A DNA stretch of 64,000 bases from Schoenoplectus triqueter (Eukaryota; Streptophyta; Magnoliopsida; Poales; Cyperaceae), in assembly GCA_964058805.1 (NCBI GenBank), contig CAXKVV010000124.1, positions 36,252-100,251 of the forward strand. The letters are read 5' to 3'. The notes below the pieces were generated by a model that was not told the origin of the DNA, did no database searches, and saw only the letters and a list, made by a program, of their open reading frames with translations. Below are positions 1 through 10,644 of this stretch, one piece after another. The position numbers and the translations under genes are program-made. Position 1 is the stretch's first letter, and each line of letters starts with the position of its first letter.

Positions 1-10
1 TGTGTCCTAG

Positions 11-3000
11 GTGAACGGGTGCTTGTCGTATTCCGACAAGATTACAGATGGATTCTACAATATATTGGGCCTCGACCCATATATGTGGGCCATGTGTAAC
101 AGGTCAGAAGAAGGGAGACAGTTGCCTACACTAACGGCACTACGGCAGGTTAATGAGTCGTCTCTGGAAGTTGTGCTTGTAGATGGGAGAGATGATCCTG
201 ACCTAATGGAGATCAATACAATGGCACTTGGGCTGTACAATAGATTAGGAATTGGTTTGGACCTTGTCAGAGCACTTGCTAAGCTTGTCTCCGACTATAT
301 GGGGTATCATTCCAGTTTATAATTAAATGTAGGAAGAGAATCGATAAATTTGTGACTGATTAAGTTGATTGGGTTTATTTATTGTAATACACAGAGGTAC
401 ATTGAAAATAGAGGACAATGACTTACACAGGAAGTGGAAATCGTGTAGCAAGCAACTGAGAAAATCACAAAGATGTGTTGTCATATCAATTGGGTGTTTG
501 TCTGTTGGATTTTGCCGGCACCGTGCTATCCTTTTCAAGGTATAACAATATTTTCTGCAAAGTTCCTTCAGATCCTTGATGCGGCAGATGATGATATGGC
601 CAACCTTAATTTATATTCATGAAAAATGCAGGGGCTTGCTGATTTAATAGGCTTGCCATGTAGAATAGCACAAGGATGCAAGTATTGTACTTCAACCCAC
701 CGTTCTTCTTGCCTTGTCAAAATTGATAATGACAAAAAAATCTCACGGTATGTACCAACAATAAGCCAATATTATACGTTCGATAAGTACATGGAGATAG
801 TTCTTGAGGACAATCAGAAATTCTAATTTAAATTATTTTCCCTCTGTTGAAATTATTTGATGATTTTATATTCACTCTCAACTTTGGCAATTGCAGAGAA
901 TATGTAGTAGATTTAGTTGGCAAACCGGGTGACATCTGGTCTCCTGATTCTTCCATTAATGGGAAGTTACTCTCCTCGGTCCCTACTCCTTTCCAAGCAA
1001 CAAATTTGATCAATGGCTCCAAAAACTATCACACCCCTGTTTCGGGTAGCAACAATATAGCTGCTGATGGACGATATAATGGTCTTTCTGTAGCAAAACT
1101 ACAATATTCAGGTGCTAATCTCTGGACTAAAATTTTTCTTCTCCAACAGAAGTAGAACTACTTTATGAAAAATATTATCTTTTTGATAGATACAATTGTA
1201 AAAATTTTGGCGGACAACTCTCCTAAGCAAAACAATGTCATGCAAGGAGTCTCTAGACAAACTACTGACAATATGATCAAAGTAGAACTTCCTAGACAAA
1301 GGGAAGTGTTTTCTAGTATGAATGAATATCAAACTGTCCAGACAAGTAATGCTGTTTTTCCGAAGTATTTGAGTTTGGAGCCGTCTCTAGCTATTGATTG
1401 GTTGGAGATTTCATGGGATGAATTGGAGCTGAAAGAGAGTGTCGGTGCCGGTATCTTACTCTCTCTCTCTCTTTCTGACACACATGAGCCCGCACACACA
1501 TCCCCTCTTATCTGATATACATCCTTTTTGTTGTGACATTAGGTTCTTTTGGTACTGTCTATCGCGCTGAATGGCATGGATCAGTAAGTATATTTGATCA
1601 TTAGTAGCAGTCTATATATGAGTTGCATCTTAATATTGTTTTGTGCTAATGTCGCAAATATTTAGCAGTTTGTTTGTTATTGAATGTGATTAGGATGTTG
1701 CAGTCAAGGTGCTTACGGATCAGGATTTCCGTGAAGAACAAATTAAGGAATTTCTAAGAGAGGTGCCTTGCTGGCTCAAGGTTCTCAATTTTTTCATAAT
1801 GCACCTCAATAGAAAATAATGATAGATAATTGGTCCTTATGCCTTTTTGTAGGTTGCTATAATGAAACGTGTCCGTCATCCAAATCTGGTCCTTTTTATG
1901 GGAGCTGTTACGAAGAGTCCACATCTCTCAATAGTAACAGAATATTTACCCAGGTAACCTGACATCTCTCTTCTTCTTGTTTAATTGGAGACATTAATTG
2001 CTTCATTCTGTATTTATTCTGATGTCATTTAAATTAACAGGGGAAGTCTCTTCCGAGCATTAAATAAAGCAGCAGCTGGTCAAGGTTTGGATAAGAGGCG
2101 TAGGTTGCGTATGGCTTTAGATGTTGTAAGCATCTAAGGTTTATAAGGCTTACTGTACATACTTTCTGATATAATACCATTTCATTATTATAATATACCA
2201 TAAGGTTCCTTAGTTGAGTTCCTTTGGACTCTTTGATTTGTTCAAACTTGACAAAAAAGAAAAGGATTGTCAATACTAATAGTTGAAGAAGACATTCCAT
2301 TTGTTTTTCTGTGGTACTTAATCAAGTGATTATTCATTTGTTGTTTCATTTTCTAAAGGCAAAAGGCATAAATTATCTACACTGCCTCAACCCCCCTATT
2401 GTGCACTGGGATCTAAAAACCCCAAACTTATTGGTGGACAAGAACTGGTCAGCAAAGGTTAGACTACGTAATACAACAATTATATTGTTTCTTTTTGTCT
2501 ATTTGGTTAGGAGTATATTCACGACTATTTGGATTATGTACCAATTATTTCCCTCATTTATAGTCATGGTTTTGGGATCAAATTCTTAAATGTCTCATTT
2601 GGAATTAGGTGTGTGATTTTGGTTTGTCGAGATTCAAAGCAAACACATTCATCTCATCAAAGTCAGCTGCTGGCACTGTAAGCTTTGAAATGACTTACCT
2701 CAGTGGCAATATCTTTTGACAGCATTTTTGTAAATAGATAAAATGATTATTATGTTTCATTGTTCAGCCTGAATGGATGGCACCCGAGTTCCTTCGAGGT
2801 GAACCATCAAATGAGAAATGTGATGTATACAGTTTTGGTGTAATTTTATGGGAGCTTATTACAATGCAACAACCATGGAATGGTCTCAGCCCTCCACAGG
2901 TAGCAATTTTTTGTTCATGTTTGACTGGATTTTGCAACAAGTAAAATAAGTACTGGGAAAAGAAACAAAAATTGTTGCAGATATATAACAATTTAGAGAG

Positions 3001-3542
3001 ATTTTGACTGTGGATACTGTGATTTTGGTGTATCCTTCAAAATAAAGTGGTTTTTCTATGTATAGGTCCTTGTACCCTACATAATGTACAAAAAATATAA
3101 AAGTTTCAAGACTATTTAATTTTAAGGATCAATTATTTTCCTTTCTACAACATTTTTTCCCTCCATGTTAGGTTGTTGGAGCTGTAGCATTTCAGAAGAG
3201 AAGGTTGACAATCCCTCCGGGTACCAACCCTCAATTAGCTGCTCTTGTGGAGTCCTGCTGGGATGAGTAAGAATCATTTTCTTTGTTTTAATTGACTTGC
3301 ATTTAGATGTATAAAGTGCATACTTGCTCCTCATTGTACAATGCAGGACTAGAGCTTTTCTACCTCTACAATTGCTACAAGTGATATTATGGATGGTTTC
3401 TTGACCACATCAAAAGAATGTCGATTCTTCTTAAACTTTGCATAATTTCTCAATTCACAGTGATCCAAGACAGCGACCTTCATTTTCAAGTATTGTTGAT
3501 GCACTAAAACAGCTGTTGAAAGCACCAATGGAGAGTGCATGA
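11..3542 (+). CDS. Raf-like MAPKKK (CTR1/EDR1 class), 3' part of gene, probably degenerate
   Basis: Serine/threonine kinase of the plant B-group Raf family, expected to act in cytosolic stress or ethylene-type signalling. The 5' part lies outside the window, since positions 1-10 are an acceptor. Exons read: 11-303, 395-539, 632-747, 897-about 1450 (see below), 1543-1583, 1694-1762, 1853-1953, 2041-2125, 2359-2457, 2609-2677, 2768-2899, 3172-3266, 3461-3542. The first four encode the EDR1/CTR1 regulatory domain. The kinase domain has the glycine loop [19 protein letters not shown] lysine, DFG, SAAGTPEWMAPE and [12 protein letters not shown]. Oddities: the HRD motif reads HWD (TGG at 2407-2409); an in-frame TAG at 1153-1155 splits the linker exon, with no canonical intron that removes it and keeps frame; the final exon is tandemly duplicated across the stop. 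Family assignment is firm. Whether it is functional is doubtful. Confidence 0.85.
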
Positions 3543-3584
3543 TACACTAAAACAGCTGTTGAAAGAACCAATGGAGAGTGCATG
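3499..3584 (+). repeat. 43-bp tandem duplication across the kinase stop codon
   Basis: The last 43 bases of the kinase coding sequence, including the end of [10 protein letters not shown] and its TGA, are repeated immediately downstream with two or three substitutions. The period is 43 (CACTAAAACAG at 3502 and again at 3545). The second copy lies in the 3' untranslated region. Confidence 0.85.
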
Positions 3585-4517
3585 CACTTAAATTTTTGTT
3601 CTCTTCATTGCTGGGCACTTCACCGAAACAATGGCCGGTGGCGCCAAAGCCCATAGTTGATATATTAATTTTGAGTATATGCTCATGTCTCCAATCTTCA
3701 TGTAATTGTGTAACTGGTGGAAGGATGATACACGGACGATTTTATGGAAGTAGGCAAAGCTAAAATTTATATTACATGAGCGTACATTAATTTTTGGTCT
3801 CATGGGTAGTTGGTATGCTTACTTTTCGTGGGAGTAAAGCTCACATTAATGTTGATTTGTCAAGATCTTGCACGCGGATGATGTATCATGTATAGAATAA
3901 CTGCTCAGTGTATATTTATAGTGGAAGCTCCATTAAGGAAATCTGACGTGTGAAAGAACTCACATTCCGCTGATACTTGTATGAATAGATATTTCCAAAA
4001 AACATTGAAAAATTATGTTATCAACGAAAAATTAACAGCCTAGGAAGAGCCAAATTTCTGCTTTGCTTTTCTTTTATAAAAAAATATTTTTATTAATTTT
4101 TGGAATATATTATTTATCATATGCAACTTGAGTTTTGCGTTACTACATAATGAAACGAGATTCATTACAATGTGTGTTAGATTTGTTGTTTATGTTAAAT
4201 CAAAGTTATATTTTTTCTTTAAGATATAAAGCTCGACATGTATTTTCTTTGTCGTTGTCGTTCACGTCAAAACAAAGTGGCTCTAGACTGTAGACCGATG
4301 AGTTCTTTGAAAGAATTTCTTTGGATTGCTTAAAATTTAAAATGAGTAAGAGATATAAAAGTACAAAAAAACAAAAAAGATGATCAAACCGGAGAGAGAG
4401 CTCAGCATGGCTGAAGGACTTGACACCTACACAAACAGAAGATGTTAAGATGACACTTTTTTGTACCGTAATTAAGCATGAAAGTTGAAACCAACCTACG
4501 ATTCGATGCCCACTTTG
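3585..4517. other. Intergenic, no gene recognised
   Basis: AT-rich sequence containing the kinase 3' flank. No convincing reading frame, RNA or terminal inverted repeat is visible. The homology to copy B begins at its right end. Confidence 0.5.
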
Positions 4518-4905
4518 CACAACTCACAAGCCATGCATGAGTCTCATGGAATTGCAAGCATAATTTGTTTACTCTCAACTGAAAAAGCCATTTGTTTTTC
4601 CAATTAACAGAGATTAAAAACCCATCATTAGACATCGATGCACGAAGCATTTATGCCCATAATTGAACGTTTTACAGGTGCAAGACGAAGCACGATATGA
4701 ATTGAGAAATGAGATGAAGTTTATGAGATATCCTGGAAAGAATAAAGTGGCAGAGAAGAACAAATGGTAATCTTGGGAGCATGAAATACTGATATAAAAA
4801 TACAAACCGCCAACTAAAAGTGCAAATCCTCTAACCAAAGATGGGAATAAATCAATTGTACCATAGCACAATGAGAGGTACCAAAAAAAAAGCAGATAAA
4901 TTGAA

Positions 4906-7900
4906 TTAGACAATGCGCTCGAGTTCTCGTGCATAGCTCAAAGTCTGGTTAATCAACTGGAGTGACGGTATCTCTTTGCATGGTTGTGACTCTTTTGCCT
5001 TTTGGAAGAACACACAGCCATCTCTTATTTCCCACTCTGGATGTTCCTGTAAAGTGTAAAATAATCAAACAAAAGAACTAATTATATATTCAAAATATAT
5101 ACAACTGCGAAAACCGACTCATTTCTTGATAAAACCAAGGAAACAATCAAAATGAGTTTTTTAGGCATTGTTTTCAGTGCTGTATCTGTATCAAACTGAC
5201 TGCTACTCACTGTATGAGTAGGGGGCTTGGATGTCAGAGGGTTAATCAGCATTTAGCTGTTTAATAGCCATGACTTTAAATCAACGGCCTTCTCATGTTT
5301 ACGAACGCCAACATTTATTTTCAATAATATTATATTTAAATCATACTACTGCAAATTTGTACAAATATATGATATTGGGAAAGACTGGCTATTCTATGCA
5401 TAATTCAACGTAGCTATCAGTAACTACAACAACAACAATAACAACAACAACAACAACAACAACTTTAATCCCAAAGAAATTGGGGTAGGCTAGAAATGAA
5501 ACCCAATCTGAAAGCATAAGAGATCAGAGATCTCAAATATAACTAATCACAATAAAATGCTTAATTGATTTGCATTCACATATTCGGTGGCCTTTGAATA
5601 ATAATACAAGCCTGAGCTGCTAACAAATCCCAAGTCACTCCTGATTTAAAAAGGTCATTATCAGTTACTTTTCTAAAAGAAACAAAATACCTCAGAAATA
5701 TACTGTGAAAGCTCTTGATCAGAGGAAAACATCAGCATTTTCTTAGCATTATTTATTGACAAATAATCATAAGCTTTCTCACTGCAGCCAGCTATTTCAT
5801 CCCTGCGTGATGGACCATGTAATAAAAAAAATGAAATCTCTGTCAAAATAAATAGTCGTGCCTATATGAGCCTGTATGAAATTTTAATTGTAGCATTACT
5901 CAGTAAAAGATCTTTATTTATCACATTTGAGCAAATAAAAAGTCCTCGAAAAAAGCATTGTCAACAGAACTAATCAAATAGCTAAACATCACTCAAGTCA
6001 CATTTTGCCTCAATTAACACTAGGTCAAACAATTACCTGACAGTTTTTGCAAGGAGGTCCATAAAATAAACATAGGTTTCATGTGGCACAGCCTGTCTGG
6101 CACTCAAAACACGGTTATAAGCCCCTTCCATGAAAGATTGTTCCAATTCAACAGCATGTTTTATGCAAGGGTTTTCCAATGCGCTTGGTGGTAACAATTC
6201 CAATTCGGTATGAAACTCGGCAATTCTGTTCTGTACCAGTAGCCTCAGGAGGTTCAATCCCAGTATCGGGTGCTCTTCAGGTGATGGTGGTATTATGTTG
6301 CTGTTAACAAAATTCACAAAATTTTAGAAACATTTTATATGTTCTGGATAATGCCGAGGTCCTTTTGAGTACTCAAAAGGTAAAGTAAATTGAATACAAT
6401 ATTAATGAGACAGATTTAGAAAATGGCCCTTTCATTTATAACTTAATAGTGTACAGGAACATTCCAAATAACACTTTCAAAGATGGATACAGGTAGTATC
6501 ATTCCAAGGCCGCAAGGCAATTTTTAGGATCGAAAAATGCTTTTAGCTTTAAGCAAGTTATTAGGAAAACCCGGCCTTGATAACAACATTCTCAACTGTG
6601 AATTTGTGAAAAGGTAACTTCTACAAACTGATAGTTTCCAACTTAATTTCTGTATTGTACTGAATTTGGCCTCAAACCCAGTTTCAGAAACAGTACATAA
6701 CAACAGCAACATAAGGTTACCAACAATCCATTGAATGGTACCTATTTTCTCCAAAACAGTAAATAATTAGCCAAAGAGTAAGGCAAAAAGAGAATACAAT
6801 ACCAAGTGTCAGTGTAATATGGCTTGAGCTGTGAGAAATCCCTCTCAAATGCCTCTTGGTCTTCTATTTTGACACTCAACACAACTGCATGCTCATATAT
6901 TTGTCCTGAAATTAAACCATAACAGAACAAAACTTAAATTAGACAGCTAAACAACAATATATTTGGTGCATGTGTGATCTTTATAAGGAGGTCATAAAAC
7001 AAAAGGTGACAGAAATGGAATATCCCTAGAAAAATAACAAAAAAGCATTTAAACATCACTTGCTATAGTTAACTCCTCCGACGCATTTGGTGTAGGTTGG
7101 AAGGATGGCGGTAGGCTGGGAAATTTTGTTAAAAGTACCTACATCCATAGATTCATCTCAGTTAGTAAATCGACAAATTATAAGAAATAGCAATCTTAGT
7201 GTTGCTTTCTTAATTGCACGCCTACAAATAAACTAAACTAGATAAATGTTCAAGCACACACTGCAATGTTTCACTAAAAGAAAATTAAAGCCAAACAATA
7301 TGGTTGAAGATAACAGCACATAAATATTCATGGCTAACTGAGGCTTGATTTAACAAATTGGATACATCATTAACTTTTGCTAATACCAGAAAAAGCATTT
7401 CACAAAGTTCTATTGAACACCCAAACAATATGGGGGTTTGGGTTTATTGAATTTAAAATTCATGAATAGAGCTTTTTTTTATTAAAATGGTGGTGGAGAT
7501 TTTCTGTTGAGTCTACACAGTTATGAAAATCAGTTTTGATTGCTAAGTATAAATTTAGTCTTACTGGTGCATTATCATTTTTTTGGAAATCAGTGATCTC
7601 TTTGGTTCCTGTTATGTGTATTAGTCTCAAACGCCTGGTAGGCTATGGTGAATATATATTATTTTGGTTTGATGTGTGGTATGGGGAAGTTCCTTTTTAT
7701 ATTTTGTTTCCAAATCTTTTTGCTAAGGCCAAAACCCCAGGATTGATTACTATGGAGCAGGTCTGGAATAAGGGTAATGTTAAAATACCATTAACAAGGG
7801 AGGCTAGCTTACTATTACGAAGGGAGAAATTAGAAGTCATTTCTATTTTGACATCTTTATCTGATAACTTTTGTGGTCAGGATTCGGCTGTTTGGTCTTT

Positions 7901-8972
7901 AACCTCGTCGGGAATTTATACGGTTCGATCAATGTATTTGTTTTATATGCATATGGGTTTTTCAAATACAAATTTATTATGTCTTTAGGACTTAAAAGTG
8001 CCTCTTAAGATTAAATGTTTCATGTGGCTTGTCTTGCATGGAAAGATATTGACACATTCAAATCTTTTGCAGAGGGGATGGGTGGGGGGGGGGGGGGGGC
8101 TGTTTCTTGTCCTTGTTGTGCTTATCATTTAGAGACAATTGATCATTTATTTGTTTCTTGCCCCCGTATGCATGTTTTTTGGCATAGTTTTAATACAGAT
8201 AATACTCTCCTTCTTCGGTTACCTTTGATATCAATTGGGGATATTTGGGAATATGGGTGTTCTTTACCGAAGTCGCAACGACTGCTGTTTTTATCCTTGT
8301 TTTCGGTAATTCTTTGGGTACAATGGAATGAACGGAATAAGTTGATTTTTCAGCAACAATCTTTGATGTTGTTTAATGATTTTGTGTATAAGGTGTCTCA
8401 TCTATTTTCTATGTGGACGGGAATTCAATTTTCATTGCGAACTCTCTGTAGGACTCCTGGAAATGTGATGGCGCAAGATGTTCTTCCCGACGCTGAGGGT
8501 GTGGTTGATATATAGGACTAACTTTAATTTTATTTTGGTTGGTTGGTTTGATTGTATGGCCTGTTTGGATTGTATGGTTTCTTCCTATTTCTTACTCTCC
8601 TGCTTAAAACAATTTATTTTTGTATGATTTTCCGAAATGCAATGGAAAATGACAGGTACTTTGCCTGCTTTTGTCAAAAAAAAAAAACAAAGTTCTATTG
8701 AATAAAAGAAAAAAACACGGGTTCATTCCATCTGCACGGTCTATTGGGATACAAAATCAAACAAAACACAGAACTCGAAACCAAGATCGTTCACTAATCC
8801 TTCCCTTCTCAATAATAGTGAAAAAAAATAAACCAAATAAGGGGGCAAAAGAAGAAGAGAAAACAACCTTGAGCTGAGTGAGAAGAGTAGCGCAGGTATC
8901 GAAATCGTTCCTTACGAACGCCGCTTTAAATCTCTCGAAAATCTGCGACACTTCTCTGAGCTGTGGATCCAT
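4906..8972 (-). CDS. RPN12: 26S proteasome regulatory subunit RPN12 (PSMD8), copy A
   Basis: Subunit of the 19S lid; in plants RPN12a is linked to cytokinin and auxin responses. Six exons, in transcription order: 8972-8868, 7138-7060, 6905-6803, 6300-6037, 5802-5691, 5046-4906. All have GT-AG borders and compatible phases. They sum to 804 nt, giving 267 residues, the usual plant length. The protein starts MDPQLREVSQIFERFKAAF and contains IYEHAVVLSVK, LGLNLLRLLVQNRIAEFHTELE, the CSN8/PSMD8-type helical core ending AKTVR, DEIAGCSEKAYDY, and the C terminus LINQTLSYARELERIV. No stop or frameshift is visible. Intron 1 holds an antisense 5'-truncated LINE; intron 5 holds an (AAC)n retroelement tail. 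It is divergent from the LOB/SANT gene, with 496 bp between the ATGs. One residue differs clearly from copy B (Thr in NDFDTCATLL, Ile in B). Confidence 0.95.
5405..5520 (-). mobile_element. (AAC)n retroelement 3' tail in RPN12 intron 5, copy A
   Basis: An (AAC)n run followed by TTTAATCCCAAAGAAATTGG and GGTAGGC. Read on the minus strand this resembles the 3' end of plant RTE-type LINEs or their SINE partners, a conserved block followed by (GTT)n. The assignment rests on memory of that signature. The copy B counterpart (about 28355-28450) has interspersed CAG units. Confidence 0.5.
7402..8702 (+). mobile_element. 5'-truncated LINE inserted in RPN12 intron 1, copy A
   Basis: Flanked by a perfect 16-bp target-site duplication ACAAAGTTCTATTGAA (7402-7417 and 8687-8702). 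The body, 7418-8686, ends in a poly(A) run. It encodes only the C-terminal part of a plant LINE ORF2, the zf-RVT region: FWFDVWYGE, VWSLTSSGIYTVRSMY, KIKCFMWLVLHGK and the cysteine/histidine knuckle CPCCAYHLETIDHLFVSCP. An in-frame TAG near 7987 and a run of 16 Gs at 8084-8099 break the frame. It lies antisense to RPN12. The same insertion with the same duplication is in copy B, so it predates the duplication or was copied by conversion. Confidence 0.9.
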
Positions 8973-9468
8973 CTCTCCGTCTATAAGTTGGAGTTCGATC
9001 TGAATTCCGACTAGGTTTTTCTCTTTATTTTCTTTCTCTCTGCTAGTAGCTTGCTTGGAGAGAAGAAAGTTAATTGTGGAGAAATCTTGAGATGTTGTAT
9101 AAAATGAAAACCATGTCGGATCCGTATATAACTGGGCCTAGCTTTTATTTGGGCCGATCTATTTTTGCTAAGCTTATACAGCCTGAAAACATTTTCTGTA
9201 GTAATGAACCGCAAGTACTCAATTTGGGTACTTTTTGTTTAATTTTTCAACAAAAAAAGAGTAATATACAAATTAAAGTCGACCTATATATGAAAATATG
9301 AAAAAAGAAAAAAGTTAATTATATATTCTACGAAAATAGACTGAACTATATATATTCATTTGTACTATATGTTCTATATTAACTTTCCTAAAAGTATATA
9401 TTAGTCACATATATCCATCCCACCTTAGAAACACGATTGAATACTCTCAGTCGAGTTAATTGTATGCC
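8973..9468. promoter_or_regulatory. Divergent intergenic region, RPN12 / LOB-SANT gene, copy A
   Basis: About 496 bp separate the two start codons and must contain both 5' leaders and promoters. The stretch from 9300 to 9410 is rich in TATATA motifs. An upstream ATG at 9464, out of frame, overlaps the LOB-SANT start. The arrangement and spacing (498 bp) are kept in copy B. The promoter role is inferred from position only. Confidence 0.45.
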
Positions 9469-10217
9469 ATGGAAACCGCCCCATCACCGTCAGCCGCTGA
9501 GTGTCAGGCGGCAATCGACTCCTTTGTGTTCAATGCAAAGCAGCATGCTGCTTCTGACCCGGCAGGCGGTTGCCTCAAGTACATCCACCACTTGGAGAAT
9601 AAGATAAGTTCATTGCAGAACGAGCTAGCTGATTCCCAAGCCAGACTTGCACTGTACCAAGGTAAACAAGTTCATAGCCTAATTGATCTCCAAATTAACA
9701 TCATCAAACAATTAAACAACAACAAAACATGATTGGTCTGCAACGTAAAAAATACATTATATATATTATTAGTATTCTTTTTTCTTAAAAGGATGCTAAA
9801 CCCTGAAGAAAGGGGGAATATATAAATTATCATACCGCACTTGATTCAGTTGAGATTGGCATCCATCATTCATAAAGGATCTACAGTCATGGCACTCGAT
9901 CTTCTTTAATTTTTCATTCTATTTTCTTTGTTGTAATGTATAATTATTTCAGTGGAGCCCAAGTTGGCTCTAATGATCTAATCACAATATCTGTCTTTGT
10001 GATGATCTTAGAATCACATGATGTTTGGTCACAACTGGAGGTTGATTGTTTGTGGGTTGCCGTGCGGCGACACGGGTACAGTAACTGGGCCGCTGTACTT
10101 GGAGACCGCAAGAATGAAATACTGAGAAAGAGGACTCCAGAGGAGCTGGCTGCTAAGTGGAAGGAAGAGCAGCTCAAACTTCTCGCTCGATCATTCCGGG
10201 ACACGAACATTAATTAG
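9469..10217 (+). CDS. Chimeric LOB-type coiled coil + CHD3-type SANT/Myb protein, copy A (predicted)
   Basis: Proposed exons 9469-9661 and 10012-10217, 399 nt, 132 residues. Exon 1 encodes METAPSPS, then a segment resembling the C-terminal half of a LOB domain: DPAGGCLKYIHHLENKISSL and ELADSQARLALYQ, a zipper-like coiled coil. The N-terminal CX2CX6CX3C zinc finger of LBD proteins is missing. Exon 2 encodes WSQLEVDCLWVAVRRHGYSN, WAAVLGD and ELAAKWKEEQLKLL, resembling the SANT/Myb module of plant CHD3 remodellers (CHR4/PKR1 type). Donor AAG|GTAAAC and acceptor CTTAG at 10011 join in frame. A stronger-looking acceptor at 9952 would give a stop within about 11 codons. The frame and both domains are kept in copy B. 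If expressed, it would be a small nuclear DNA- or protein-binding factor; this is inference. Confidence 0.55.
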
Positions 10218-10641
10218 TTTTGATTAGTATTTGATATAAAAAAATAATTATATTAGTTTCTACATTGTTGTATTGTTTTGGCTAAATACTACATTCTAGC
10301 ACCTGTTGCAACGCTAAAAAGGTAATGTTATGAACTTATGATTGATGAAGGTGTCTTTTTCGAATGAATTTTAAATACACGGCCAATTTTGATACAAAAG
10401 AAACTTCGACGACCAAAATAATATTTTTAAAATTTTAAGGACTAAAATCATGACAAAGCGATACTTTAAGGTTCCAACCTCCAACTGATATTACTAACGG
10501 GTGTCAATGATTCGGATTAGATCAGGTTATTATTAAAAAAAAATTATGCCCAATCTGACTTATTTAAACTTAGATCAATATTTATTCGACCCGATTCAAA
10601 TGGGACACAAATTGACCCGACTCAACCTAAATAAATTAATA
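10218..10641. other. Intergenic, downstream of LOB-SANT copy A
   Basis: 3' flank followed by low-complexity AT-rich sequence with GGGTGTCAATGATTCGG-type and CCCGACC-like motifs common in plant transposon relics. It corresponds, with more divergence, to 39554-39972 in copy B. No gene seen. Confidence 0.4.
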
Positions 10642-10644
10642 AGT

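Noticed and set aside
9952..10011. Acceptor at 9952 for LOB-SANT exon 2
   Set aside because: Better polypyrimidine context, but it leads to a stop within about 11 codons in both copies; the 10011 acceptor keeps the conserved SANT frame. Transcript data could overturn this.
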